Numbered from the stretch's first letter, positions 51,505-60,219 are shown. The stretch is DNA of 64,000 nt from an uncultured Candidatus Saccharibacteria bacterium (GCA_938045445.1 CALIMM010000016.1:105928-169927); one strand, 5' to 3'. Notes: generated by a model not told the origin, from the letters alone. Made by a program: numbers and translations.

Positions 51505-52761
51505 CTACCGACCGATCACACCACGCATCGCACGCACACAGCGAATCACCTGGTGTATGAATGGCCGAGCGATATATTCATAGCAGCCAGCGCGTTCCTC
51601 CAGCTGACCACCAAAACCTTTCTTGAAGTGATACACCCCCTCTTGCTCGGGGAAGCCATTGAAGTTTCCGCTTGTGCCGTAGAAGTTATAGCGCTGAGCG
51701 CCAAGGCTGATGGCGCGGCGCATTGCTGCGTATTGCAGGGCGTATGAGCCAGAGAACTTGGCATGCTGATCGTCCGATCCACTGAGGAAATACACCACCT
51801 CGTTATCGCTTGTGTGCATGAATATGGCGGCGGCCAGCGGCAGGACGTCCCCATTGGCTGCCTGGCGTAGCACCTCGTAATCTGCCAAGCGTTTGGATAC
51901 CGCAGTGAGCTGGTTATCGAGCTCCTTCACCTGCCCTTGCTTGTCTGGCTCAGTCGCCAGCATATCGCGCTCGGCTTGCAGGCTATCATGCTGAGTGCTG
52001 AGGCGAGCTTGGTAGCCAGCAAGGTCGAGCTCGGCAATCAGGAACCACGCCTGCTTACGGTGAAAAGCGTGGAACAATTGCTGATAAAATTCCTCGCTGC
52101 GTCCTGAGAAGCCACGCCGCGTGCCAGTATCGATTAGCAGCTTCGTAAACGGGGCGAGATCGTCCACTGCAGTAATCTCGCGTACCACCACACCGTACTT
52201 GGTAGCCGCCTTGACGCAGCTGCGTGTCTTGGCGTCGAAGCTCTTGAGTAGTGCTGCATCGTCGTGATAGGGCGAGAGATCTTTGGCAAAGAACCAGCGC
52301 ACGTAGCGCGCGTTGCGGTCGGTCTGCCGTGGGGGGATGGCGCGAAAGCCCGTCTGTGTGAATTGTTGCAGCGCCTTGGCCGTGCCTGCTACCTCGAGAA
52401 GCTGAGTGGGGTCACTCTCCTGCCGTAGGATGAGTGGCGGCTGCAGGCGAAGCAGAATACCTTTATGCGTTTTGACATATTTCTTGAGTTCTGTCAATAG
52501 TGTACTGAGCACGGCTGGGTTGTGATAATCCACCAGCGGCCCCTGCAAACATTCAAACTCGCTATAGCCCAAGGTGCGCCACTCATATAATACGGTGGTA
52601 GCCACCAAGCGCTCACCCTCAGCAAACAGCCCCAAATAATGTGGCTGCCAGCCCAGCTGTGCCACTCGCTTGGCATTAGCGGCCGACTGGACGAAGCTCC
52701 CCAGCGGGTGTTGCGCGGCAAAATGCTCGAGAGTGGATGGATCGATGGGTTTTAGCTGCAT
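51505..52761 (-). CDS. FemABX peptidyltransferase with coiled-coil insertion
   Basis: A 418-residue protein of the FemA/MurM family of double GNAT-fold enzymes that add amino acids from aminoacyl-tRNA to peptidoglycan stem peptides. Landmarks: GSFVQSAANAKRVAQLGWQPHY at the start, FECLQGPLVDYHN, then FYQQLFHAF, a charged helical insertion at about residues 250-300 (LQAERDMLATEPDKQGQVKE), matching the antiparallel coiled coil of FemA, and LQYAAMRRAISLGAQRYNFYG with GVYHFKKGFGGQ. The length is typical. It is divergent from a second FemABX gene. Would build the interpeptide bridge. Confidence 0.9.
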   Translation of the reverse strand: MQLKPIDPSTLEHFAAQHPLGSFVQSAANAKRVAQLGWQPHYLGLFAEGERLVATTVLYEWRTLGYSEFECLQGPLVDYHNPAVLSTLLTELKKYVKTHKGILLRLQPPLILRQESDPTQLLEVAGTAKALQQFTQTGFRAIPPRQTDRNARYVRWFFAKDLSPYHDDAALLKSFDAKTRSCVKAATKYGVVVREITAVDDLAPFTKLLIDTGTRRGFSGRSEEFYQQLFHAFHRKQAWFLIAELDLAGYQARLSTQHDSLQAERDMLATEPDKQGQVKELDNQLTAVSKRLADYEVLRQAANGDVLPLAAAIFMHTSDNEVVYFLSGSDDQHAKFSGSYALQYAAMRRAISLGAQRYNFYGTSGNFNGFPEQEGVYHFKKGFGGQLEERAGCYEYIARPFIHQVIRCVRAMRGVIGR

Positions 52762-52972
52762 AATGATAGCGATAGTATAGCATCTTTGAGTGGTGAGAGG
52801 AAGAGACGTCTAATAGCGAGGTATATCAGCCTCAGACTTCTCACAGCGCACGCACCTTTGGGCCGAATCGACAATATGTTGCACTCTATTCCCCATTTTG
52901 TCGCGGTATATGATAGAAATTTTTGCAACAATCATCAGTGAAAATCCGCTACAAAGTTGCTATACTAATGTT

Positions 52973-53926
52973 ATGAAACATTTTTTACAGACTGAGGCAT
53001 GGGAGGCCTTTCAACAAGCGCAGCAGCGCCATACGGTGCGGCGAGTAGACAAAGGGTGGCAGTATTATGGCATTATTGAGCACGGTCGGCTCAACCATCG
53101 GTTGTATGTGCCCTATGGGCCCGAAGCAGATAATGATGCAGCCCAGGAAGCTGCACTCAAGGATATTATTGCCACTGGGAGGCAATATGGTGCAGATTTT
53201 GTGCGGGTCGATCCCCGAACGACGCGACTTGAGCAGTTGCAAAATCTTGGCTTTCGCAAAGCGAAGAGCCTCCAACCAGATCGAACGATTATTAATGATG
53301 TGACGATGGATCACGATGCCATTCTGGCCAATGCCAAGCAAGCAGTGCGTTACACGTGGCGCAAAAATCAGAAGGCAGGGGTACGCTTCCATACCAGTTA
53401 TGAGCCGGCGGATATTGAGATCTTTCTTGATATGATTCACGATGTTGCCAAGCGTACTGGCATGCAGCCTCATAGTGATGCCTACTTTCGCCAAATGGCA
53501 GAGGTGCTCTTCCCGCGCAAGGCAGCTGGCCTGATGTATGCCACGCTGGAGGATAAGCCAGTTGCTAGCCTGATATTCTTTAGTGACGGCACGACGATGG
53601 CCTATGCCCACGCGGCGTCCTACACCGCCCAGCGCAACCTCAGCCCAGCCACAGCACTGGTGGTGTCTGCCCTCTTCTATGCGCACGATACCGGGCACAA
53701 ATTTTTCGACTTTTATGGCATTGCGCCAGACGATGTGCCGAAAGATCACCCCTGGGCGGGCTTTACGCACTTTAAGAAGTCGTTTGGGGGTACGCCGGTG
53801 GACTACATCGGCACCTGGGAGAAGCCGCTTCACCCGTTGCGCTACCGGCTGTATCACCTCTACCAAGCGCTGTACCAGCACGTGCGTAGCCTGCGCCAAG
53901 CATCGTATCGTCGTTCGCATAAGTAG
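52973..53926 (+). CDS. FemABX peptidyltransferase, short form
   Basis: A 317-residue member of the same family without the coiled-coil insertion. It has HFLQTEAWEAFQQAQQRHTV, RVDPRTTRLEQLQNLGFRKA, the HDVAKRTGMQPHSDAYFR region, ATALVVSALFYAHDTGHKFFDFYG and FTHFKKSFGGTPVDY. Such shorter forms resemble FemX, which adds the first bridge residue. The ATG at 52973 follows TATACT (52961-52966) by 6 bases; the frame's extension to 52898 lies upstream of the promoter. With the neighbouring enzyme it would make a branched peptidoglycan bridge of at least two residues. Confidence 0.9.
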   Translation: MKHFLQTEAWEAFQQAQQRHTVRRVDKGWQYYGIIEHGRLNHRLYVPYGPEADNDAAQEAALKDIIATGRQYGADFVRVDPRTTRLEQLQNLGFRKAKSLQPDRTIINDVTMDHDAILANAKQAVRYTWRKNQKAGVRFHTSYEPADIEIFLDMIHDVAKRTGMQPHSDAYFRQMAEVLFPRKAAGLMYATLEDKPVASLIFFSDGTTMAYAHAASYTAQRNLSPATALVVSALFYAHDTGHKFFDFYGIAPDDVPKDHPWAGFTHFKKSFGGTPVDYIGTWEKPLHPLRYRLYHLYQALYQHVRSLRQASYRRSHK

Positions 53927-53947
53927 CAGCATGGTGTTGCTCAGAGA

Positions 53948-53974
53948 AAGACGCTCTAGCGGGGCGTCTTTTTT
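53948..53974 (+). terminator. Intrinsic terminator after the short FemABX gene
   Basis: AAGACGC (53948-53954) pairs with GCGTCTT (53964-53970), followed by TTTT. It lies 21 bases after the stop codon. Confidence 0.82.
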
Positions 53975-54652
53975 ATGTTGCCCTCCCCTGCTCTATAGAT
54001 GTAGTTTCTAATGTGAGGTAACACGTGACGTGTATATACCGGTGTGAGACTATCAAGCTTGACGAAGTTGTGCGCATTATTCACGTGAAATGAGGATGAA
54101 TGTGTGAGATATATGGCTTAGACTCCCCTATTGCAGCTCAATTTTGACTATGAATATAAGCTCGCTTACCTCTGACTTGCAGATATTTCACCTTACTTTT
54201 TGTTATTAATGAGCTGGAGCTGACGAAGGTAGCATAATGACAAACATGCCACAATATGTAGGGTAAAAACCGCCTCTTTCTCTTTGGTTACTTCCCTTTT
54301 TTGTACCCTGTGTAGATAGGATCATAAGATGTTAAGGCTGTAGTATAAGCTTGGCACGCAGCACCTTCCACGTGAAAACCGCAAAAATACCGAATCATCA
54401 TAACAAACTACTCAGCAATAGCAGCTAATTTGTAAAATAAGACGTCTCTATTACCATCATAATTCGCAATACCTTACCCTACTACCAACCCCTGTCACCC
54501 CTGCCATCTTGGCGCCAAACGTGCTATACTGGGTAGCTGAAGTTGCACCAAAAAATCGGCTAGATAGATGCTCCATGCACATTTTCACGTGAAGCATCGA
54601 CCGCGCCGTTTTCGTGTGAAAAGTATCAATAATCTGTAAGGAAGCCACCGCC
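53975..54652. promoter_or_regulatory. Long valS leader/upstream region with repeated CACGTG palindromes
   Basis: The 680 bases before valS contain no credible gene. The palindrome TTCACGTGAA occurs exactly at 54080-54089 and 54584-54593; partial copies are at 54020-54029 (ACACGTGAC), 54366-54376 (TTCCACGTGAA) and 54611-54620 (TTCGTGTGAA). I found no T-box specifier or AAGGTGG-type T-box sequence. The last part has AAGGA before the valS ATG. The repeats could be operator sites. Confidence 0.45.
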
Positions 54653-57202
54653 ATGAAACTTGCCAAGACCTACAACCCTAACGAATATGAGCCAAATATC
54701 TACGCTATGTGGGAGAGCGCTGGCGTGTTTCGGCCAAAAGGGGAGGGCACACCGTATAGTATCGTGATGCCGCCGCCCAATGCTAATGGCAACCTGCACG
54801 TTGGGCATGCGCTGGGCTCGGCTTTGCAAGATATTTTGGTGCGCTACCACCGGATGAAAGGTGACGACGCGGTGTTTATCCCCGGGGCAGACCACGCTGG
54901 CTTTGAGACGTGGGTGGTGTATGAGCGCGAGCTAGAGAAGCAGGGCAAGACGCGCTTCGACTACTCGCGTGACGAGCTGTATGCACAGGTGTGGAACTTT
55001 GTCGACCAGAAGCGGGGCGATATGGAGCTCCAGCTGCGCGCCCTCGGCGTTGGGGCGGACTGGGAAGATATGGTCTTTACACTTGACCCTAAGGTGGTGG
55101 AGACGGTCTACGGCACCTTCAATAAGCTGTGGCAGGATGGGCTGATCTACCGTGGTGAGCGGATCGTCAACTACTGCACCAAGCACCAGACCAGCTTTGC
55201 CGACATAGAGGTAGTGCACAAGACGGAGAAGTCCAAGCTGTGGCGCATTGCCTATCCGCTACTCGATCATATTGGTGAGATTATCGTCGCTACCACGCGG
55301 CCCGAGACACTACTGGGCGATACCGCCATTGCTGTCAACCCGGCAGATGAGCGCTACAAGAAGCTGATCGGCACCAAGGCGCTGCTCCCACTGGTGGGGC
55401 GCGAGATCCCGATTATTGCTGATGAATATGTCGATGCGTCGTATGGCACCGGTGCGGTCAAGATCACGCCGGCCCATGACCCAAATGACTTCGAGATGGG
55501 GCAGCGGCATGGGCTGCCAGTGGAGCAGGTAATTGGCTTCGACGGGCGAATGACCAATGTGCCTGCGCCATTTGACGGCCTCACCACGACGGAGGCACGC
55601 CAACGGGTGCTGGAGGCGCTGGAGCGAGAGGAACTGCGCCGCGGCGAGGAGGAGCTGGAGCACTCGGTGGGGCATTGCTACAAGTGCGACACCGTCATCG
55701 AGCCGATGGTCAAGGAGCAGTGGTTTATCTCAATGCGGCCCTTGGCGGATGCAGCGATTGCTGCCATCGAGCGTGGCGATGTGACCTTCACCCCCGCCAA
55801 CAAAGGCGAAGTCGTCATCAAATACCTGCGCGAGATCAAAGACTGGAATGTCAGCCGGCAGATCCCGTGGGGGATACCCATCCCAGCCTTCCAGAGCACG
55901 ACCGACCCAAGTGACTGGATCTTCAACACAAATGTCAACGAAAAAGAAATAGTTGTAAATGGCACAACATATCGTCGGGAAGAAGATACGCTTGATACTT
56001 GGTTTAGCAGTGGGCAGTGGCCATTCATCACCACCGACTATTTGCAGGATGGGCCGCTAGCGAAATTCTACCCCAACGCGGTGATGGAGACAGCGGGGGA
56101 TATTCTCTTCTTCTGGGTGGCGCGGATGATGATGCTTGGCCTGTACTGCACGGGACAGGTGCCGTTCCGTCATGTCTATCTCCATGGGCTGGTGCTGGAT
56201 GAGCGCGGGCAGAAGATGAGCAAGAGCAAGGGCAATGTGATCAACCCAATGGAGGCGATTAGCCAATATGGCTCGGACGCACTGCGCATGGGGATTATCG
56301 CCAGCCGCTCAGCCGCTCAGCCGCAGGCCTTTAATACCGGCAAGGTGGTGGCAGCGCGCAACTTTTGTAATAAATTGTGGAACATCGCTCGCTTCATTGA
56401 GGCGCAGGTGGGGGATACGCAGCCGGTGCATGTGCCAACGCCACAATCTATGGCCGACCATTGGATCATCCGCCAGCTGAGCCGGGCAGGGGAGACGATG
56501 GAGCAGCAGCTGGCGCAGTATCGCTTTGCCGAGGCAGCAGAGACGCTCTATCATACGGTGTGGGATGATGTGGCCGATTGGTATATCGAGGCCGCCAAGG
56601 TGGAGCAGCACGCTGATATGCTGGTGTGGGTGCTCGACACGTGTTTGCGCTTGGCTCACCCATTTGCGCCATTTGTGACGGAGACGATTTGGCAAAGCCT
56701 GAGCTGGCACAATGACCTCCTAGCGGCAGCACGATATCCGCAGGCTGAGGAATATAACGAGCTGCAGGCGGCTGAGTTTGGCCGGCTCAAGCGACTCGTG
56801 ACAGAAGCGCGCTATGTAACGAGTGAGTTGCCGGGCAATGAGCGCTACACACTGCTCTATATGGATGACGCGCTCGTAGCAGATAATGCTGAGCTGGTGC
56901 GGCGCTTGGCTGGCTTGGCGGCAGTGGAACATACTGACGTAGCACGAGGGCTGCGTCTGGCCGCCAGTGGTCGCGATGCCTGGCTCGACGTAAGCGACGA
57001 GACACTCTATGAGCACCAGACGAACCTCGAGAAGCGTTTAGTTACAGCACGCAATGATGCCGCGAAGCTTGAGGCACGCCTAGCAAACGAACGTTACACC
57101 AGCCAAGCACCCGCTTATTTAGTGGAAGAATCGCGCCAGCAGCTGTCAAGCAGGCAGGCGTTGATCGAGCGGCTGGTGCAGGAGCTGCAGGTGATAGAAT
57201 AG
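54653..57202 (+). CDS. valS: Valyl-tRNA synthetase
   Basis: An 849-residue class I synthetase. It begins KTYNPNEYEPNIYAMWESAG, has the HIGH-type motif NANGNLHVGHALG with HVGH, the editing domain with TTRPETLLGDTAIAVNP, DWNVSRQIPWGIPIPAF, DTWFSSGQWPF, the KMSKS loop GQKMSKSKGNVINP, and a C-terminal coiled coil at about residues 785-849 (NLEKRLVTARNDAAKLEARL), which is specific for ValRS. All catalytic and editing motifs are present. A long non-coding region precedes it and a strong terminator follows. Confidence 0.97.
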   Translation: MKLAKTYNPNEYEPNIYAMWESAGVFRPKGEGTPYSIVMPPPNANGNLHVGHALGSALQDILVRYHRMKGDDAVFIPGADHAGFETWVVYERELEKQGKTRFDYSRDELYAQVWNFVDQKRGDMELQLRALGVGADWEDMVFTLDPKVVETVYGTFNKLWQDGLIYRGERIVNYCTKHQTSFADIEVVHKTEKSKLWRIAYPLLDHIGEIIVATTRPETLLGDTAIAVNPADERYKKLIGTKALLPLVGREIPIIADEYVDASYGTGAVKITPAHDPNDFEMGQRHGLPVEQVIGFDGRMTNVPAPFDGLTTTEARQRVLEALEREELRRGEEELEHSVGHCYKCDTVIEPMVKEQWFISMRPLADAAIAAIERGDVTFTPANKGEVVIKYLREIKDWNVSRQIPWGIPIPAFQSTTDPSDWIFNTNVNEKEIVVNGTTYRREEDTLDTWFSSGQWPFITTDYLQDGPLAKFYPNAVMETAGDILFFWVARMMMLGLYCTGQVPFRHVYLHGLVLDERGQKMSKSKGNVINPMEAISQYGSDALRMGIIASRSAAQPQAFNTGKVVAARNFCNKLWNIARFIEAQVGDTQPVHVPTPQSMADHWIIRQLSRAGETMEQQLAQYRFAEAAETLYHTVWDDVADWYIEAAKVEQHADMLVWVLDTCLRLAHPFAPFVTETIWQSLSWHNDLLAAARYPQAEEYNELQAAEFGRLKRLVTEARYVTSELPGNERYTLLYMDDALVADNAELVRRLAGLAAVEHTDVARGLRLAASGRDAWLDVSDETLYEHQTNLEKRLVTARNDAAKLEARLANERYTSQAPAYLVEESRQQLSSRQALIERLVQELQVIE

Positions 57203-57235
57203 TGTAGTATTGCAGCATAGACCGCTATACAAAGC

Positions 57236-57275
57236 AGAAAAGGCTACCATCGATGTGTGATGGTAGCCTTTTTGA
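57236..57275 (+). terminator. Strong intrinsic terminator of valS
   Basis: AAAGGCTACCATC (57239-57251) pairs with GATGGTAGCCTTT (57259-57271), with a loop of 7 and a T-run. It lies about 35 bases after the valS stop. Confidence 0.9.
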
Positions 57276-57694
57276 CAAGTAGAGATATTGAGAATGTTGA
57301 TTTAATCTCTCGGGCTCTAAATGACAAACAGGGTACTTAGTAGGGGAAGGAAGCGCGAGCACAGACAAAGGGGTTATTGTGATGATGAGCTATATTAACC
57401 TGAAGCTGAAAAATCTCACCGCATCACAAATCTGTTCCTATCGTTCTTTTTCTGAGGCTTGTGGTGAGTGAGGCTTACGAAGAGGGTTCATCGCATGGAT
57501 TTATATAAGCATACATATGCTGCAACAAACAGCTTTCATACCTCATTTAAGCGAAATGATAGGGGGAGAGTTAATGAAGAAAAGAAGGGTATACCTATAT
57601 CTACACAAAACATACTTGACAAAAAATAAACATCCTGCTACCATGAATATGAACAAAAATAGAACTAAGGAAAATTACACATCCAAAAAACACA
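57276..57694. promoter_or_regulatory. Gap with a consensus promoter
   Basis: TTGACA at 57616-57621, a 17-base spacer and TACCAT at 57639-57644 form a good vegetative promoter for the following small gene. The 340 bases before it show no coding frame I would accept. A frame from 57517 to 57762 overlaps the next gene and has poor composition. Confidence 0.55.
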
Positions 57695-58069
57695 ATGAAA
57701 CACACACATCACACTACTTCACCCAAAACTATTCTCGCGCAGGTGGCCGTGGCGGTCTTTAGCTTGGCGACTGCGCTGGGGGTGTTTTTGCACGATGGGC
57801 AATTTGATAAGATCACCACTGCGCTCCTTACGCTCGAGCCTGCTGCGCTGCGCAGCCGTGGAGCACCAGGATCGGCTGAGCCCGATAAGCTAACAACCGA
57901 CCCACACGTCCATCCGCATCATACGTCGCTTGGGCATAAGACAGCGCATCACGGGCAGCACCACACGCCGAGTGTGCCACCGCGCGATGATGAATACAAC
58001 TATGTGACGCACAAGCAGCGAGGGACGCGCCACGCCTTTGATAATCAGTTCTTGCCGATTGTTGGTTAG
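57695..58069 (+). CDS. Small histidine-rich membrane-anchored protein, function unknown
   Basis: A 124-residue protein with one N-terminal hydrophobic segment at about residues 13-34 (LAQVAVAVFSLATALGVFL) and a hydrophilic tail with many histidines (HVHPHHTSLGHKTAHHGQHH at about 72-91). The His clusters suggest metal binding or a pH-sensitive surface. No family recognised. No ribosome binding site at normal distance: AAGGAA lies some 25 bases upstream. The stop is one base from the stop of rlmH on the other strand. Codon composition agrees with neighbouring genes, which supports a real gene. Confidence 0.6.
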   Translation: MKHTHHTTSPKTILAQVAVAVFSLATALGVFLHDGQFDKITTALLTLEPAALRSRGAPGSAEPDKLTTDPHVHPHHTSLGHKTAHHGQHHTPSVPPRDDEYNYVTHKQRGTRHAFDNQFLPIVG

Positions 58070-58525
58070 TTATTGATGGTGATACGGATGCCCAGCGGCA
58101 ATCTGCTGCGCCCGGTAGAGTTGCTCAGCTAAGATGAGCCGCACCAGCTGATGGGGAAACACCAGGCGAGACAGCGACCACACCAGGTTAGCGCGCTCCA
58201 TCACTGCCTCTGTCACACCGTATGCGCCACCAATGATAAGCACGAGTGATTTGCCTTGCGCCATTGGCTGATGCAGGCTGCGCGAAAGGGCGGGCGAGTC
58301 GAGCATTGTGCCGCGCTCGTCCAGTAGTACGACATATGCTTGGGGCGAAAGCGCCCGCAGAATCTGCTGCGACTCCTCACGGCGCGCCGCATCGCCACTG
58401 TGCGAGCTGGTGGGGAGGAGCTTCCACTGCAGCTGCCAGGCACGAGTCATGCGCTGCTCGTAGCGTGCAATGCCATCAGCCAGCCAGGGCTCGTGCCGCT
58501 TGCCAATGGCGATGATGGTGATCAC
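58070..58525 (-). CDS. rlmH: 23S rRNA (pseudouridine1915-N3)-methyltransferase RlmH
   Basis: A 151-residue SPOUT methyltransferase of normal size. It has ITIIAIGKRHEPWLADGIARYE, VVLLDERGTMLDSPALSRSL, LVLIIGGAYGVTEAVMERA (the SAM-binding trefoil knot loop) and LVFPHQLVRLILAEQLYRA, ending AAGHPYHHQ; the C-terminal YHH is the RlmH signature. It methylates the pseudouridine at position 1915 of 23S rRNA on the assembled ribosome. It overlaps the HIT gene by four bases and is co-translated with it. Confidence 0.96.
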   Translation of the reverse strand: MITIIAIGKRHEPWLADGIARYEQRMTRAWQLQWKLLPTSSHSGDAARREESQQILRALSPQAYVVLLDERGTMLDSPALSRSLHQPMAQGKSLVLIIGGAYGVTEAVMERANLVWSLSRLVFPHQLVRLILAEQLYRAQQIAAGHPYHHQ

Positions 58526-58947
58526 GCGCTGGCGTCTCCACCACTATTTGACACTGCAGCAGCAAGACGCTGAGCGGTGGTAGATAGGTGAGCATTGCTA
58601 GTATCAGTCGGGTAGCCATGATGGAGCTGCAAGACCTCGCGGTCATATAGCGGCACAAGATGAATATGAGCGTGCGGCACATCAAAGCCCTCCACCACCA
58701 CGCCGACTCGCTCAGGCTTGAGCTCCGCCTCCATCGCTTGAGCAATCCGCTGCGCTACCGCCCAGAGGTGCTGATACACCTCAGTGGGGAGCGCCCACAG
58801 CGAGTCAATCTGCTGCTTGGGTACCACCAGCACATGGCCATCACTCAGCGGGTTGATATCGAGGAAGGCTATCGTGTGCTCGTCTTCATACACCGTATGG
58901 CTTGGTATTTCACCTTTGATAATCTTAGTAAAAATAGAATCCTGCAT
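58522..58947 (-). CDS. HIT family hydrolase
   Basis: A 141-residue protein from the ATG at 58947. DSIFTKIIKGEIPSHTVYED is the standard HinT start, followed by FLDINPLSDGHVLVVPKQQ and the histidine triad DVPHAHIHLVP. Family members hydrolyse purine nucleoside phosphoramidates and AMP-lysine adducts. The frame is open to 59100, but TATACT at 58959-58954 ends six bases before 58947, so the shorter start is right and the message is leaderless. The C-terminal 25 residues (STTAQRLAAAVSNSG) are an extension. Coupled to rlmH through ATGA. Confidence 0.93.
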   Translation of the reverse strand: MQDSIFTKIIKGEIPSHTVYEDEHTIAFLDINPLSDGHVLVVPKQQIDSLWALPTEVYQHLWAVAQRIAQAMEAELKPERVGVVVEGFDVPHAHIHLVPLYDREVLQLHHGYPTDTSNAHLSTTAQRLAAAVSNSGGDASA

Positions 58948-59046
58948 GACTTTAGTATACGCGAAGGTGGGGCAAGAGCTCAAGGACATCTGCTGCGCGA
59001 TATTTCCGTTCGGCACCACATCTGTTATAATGAGAGCAGACCACGT

Positions 59047-59134
59047 GGAGAGGTGCAGGAGTGGTTGAACTGGCCGCTCTCGAAAAGCGGTAAGCCGCAA
59101 GGCTTCGAGGGTTCGAATCCCTCTCTCTCCGCCA
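59047..59134 (+). tRNA. tRNA-Ser (anticodon CGA)
   Basis: Class II tRNA. Acceptor GGAGAGG pairs with CTCTCTCC, anticodon stem CCGCT/AGCGG closes CTCGAAA with anticodon CGA, the variable arm is long, GGGTTCGAATCCC forms the T-arm and CCA is encoded. TATAAT at 59026-59031 precedes it. Confidence 0.95.
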
Positions 59135-59260
59135 TATCTCTGATACTGGTAATCTGCAGGCTGATGATGCTTGTAGGTTTTTTATTACAAAAAACATGCG
59201 ATTACTTTTGTGCGCTGTGCTTGCTTTATTTCTGTTTTTTGCAAACTCGCTCAAGAGCAA

Positions 59261-59289
59261 TAAAAAGCGCACACCGCGATGGTGTGCGC
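59261..59289 (-). terminator. Intrinsic terminator of the pilin gene
   Basis: GCGCACACC (59267-59275) pairs with GGTGTGCGC (59281-59289) around a 5-base loop; on the minus strand a T-run follows (complement of 59262-59266). It lies about 35 bases after the pilin stop. Confidence 0.88.
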
Positions 59290-59325
59290 ATATGTTTGTG
59301 TGAGAAGAGAGCCAAGTATTATTGG

Positions 59326-59754
59326 CTAGGTGGTTGAAGCACCAGTGTTGCTGCTATTGGTAGTAGTGTTGATGTTACCACCAGGGATGATAGTGTTGAT
59401 GACAAAGTTCACCGCCGCATAGGCTAGTAGCGCCACCACAACACCGACAAGAGCGTACATGATAGTATTCTTCGCTCCCTGCACCTGCGATGAATTACCA
59501 CCAGAGACGACATAGCGAATACCACCGAAGATGATCATGATAACCGCGATAGCTCCAACGAGGAAGAGCATGATGTTGCTTACTCGTGTGAAGATACCGG
59601 CGTCACCAAAGAGATCGGCTGGCTGGTCTTTGCCCCGTGAGCGGCTGGCACCATCTGATACGCCGCCGATTGCAGCGCTGGGCGGTGCAGCGGCAATTAT
59701 CCCACCCCCGATGAGGGCAAGAGCACTGATAGATAGTAGACATTTTTTTAGCAT
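59326..59754 (-). CDS. VirB2/TrbC-like T4SS pilin
   Basis: A 142-residue small membrane protein. A signal sequence (KKCLLSISALALIGGGIIAA, ending near PPSAA) is followed by a hydrophilic stretch and two hydrophobic helices at about residues 58-82 and 95-118 joined by a short polar loop, GIRYVVSGGNSSQVQGAKN. This is the VirB2/TrbC pilin layout that recurs in Patescibacteria beside VirB4/PrgI systems. The Asn/Thr/Ser-rich tail may be processed. AAAGGAGC precedes the ATG and a strong terminator follows, so it is a separate well-expressed unit. It lies 19 kb from the secretion cluster. Confidence 0.8.
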   Translation of the reverse strand: MLKKCLLSISALALIGGGIIAAAPPSAAIGGVSDGASRSRGKDQPADLFGDAGIFTRVSNIMLFLVGAIAVIMIIFGGIRYVVSGGNSSQVQGAKNTIMYALVGVVVALLAYAAVNFVINTIIPGGNINTTTNSSNTGASTT

Positions 59755-60126
59755 AATAAACTTAGCTCCTTTTATCTTGTAATTATACGATATGGCGTTT
59801 TTTTTGTCGAGAGGAAAGCGGCGAAATTTCTCAGCTTGCGGTACTGTGGTAACTCGCTTCCTTCATCTCTTTTGCCGGTGACGTCTTGAAAACTTGCTGT
59901 TATGACGATATCCTGAACCTCAACGTGAGGAATTGGTATGTTAGTGAGACGCGCTTGGCAGTCTACTTATTTATATTGCTTGATAAATGGGAGGGGAGTG
60001 CAGGAAATATATGGCTAACGACACTGCGGCGAAGTAGGGATAAAATTGTATCTCACAAATGTCTAGCGCAATTGCCTGACCTATGCTACAATAGCCAGTG
60101 CACATTGGTGCACAATCCGACACGCT
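59755..60126. other. Intergenic region before the third tRNA
   Basis: About 370 bases. The left part carries the pilin leader, the right part TACAAT near 60087-60092 before the tRNA. No coding frame is credible. Confidence 0.45.
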
Positions 60127-60219
60127 GGAGGAGTACCCAAGTGGCTGAAGGGGACGGTTTGCTAAATCGTTAGTGTGGGGAGACCTGCAGCGGGAGTTCG
60201 AATCTCCCCTCCTCCGCCA
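60127..60219 (+). tRNA. tRNA-Ser (anticodon GCT)
   Basis: Class II tRNA. Acceptor GGAGGAG pairs with CTCCTCC, anticodon stem ACGGT/ATCGT closes TTGCTAA with anticodon GCT, a long variable arm and GAGTTCGAATCTC T-arm follow, and CCA is encoded at 60217-60219. Confidence 0.95.

Noticed and set aside
53975..54652. T-box riboswitch before valS
   Set aside because: No AAGGTGG-type T-box sequence, specifier stem or antiterminator/terminator pair could be found.
57517..57762. An 81-codon plus-strand frame before the His-rich gene
   Set aside because: It overlaps the 57695 gene in another frame, crosses the promoter, and has AT-driven Lys/Asn composition. A 37-residue leaderless peptide from 57649 remains possible but unsupported.
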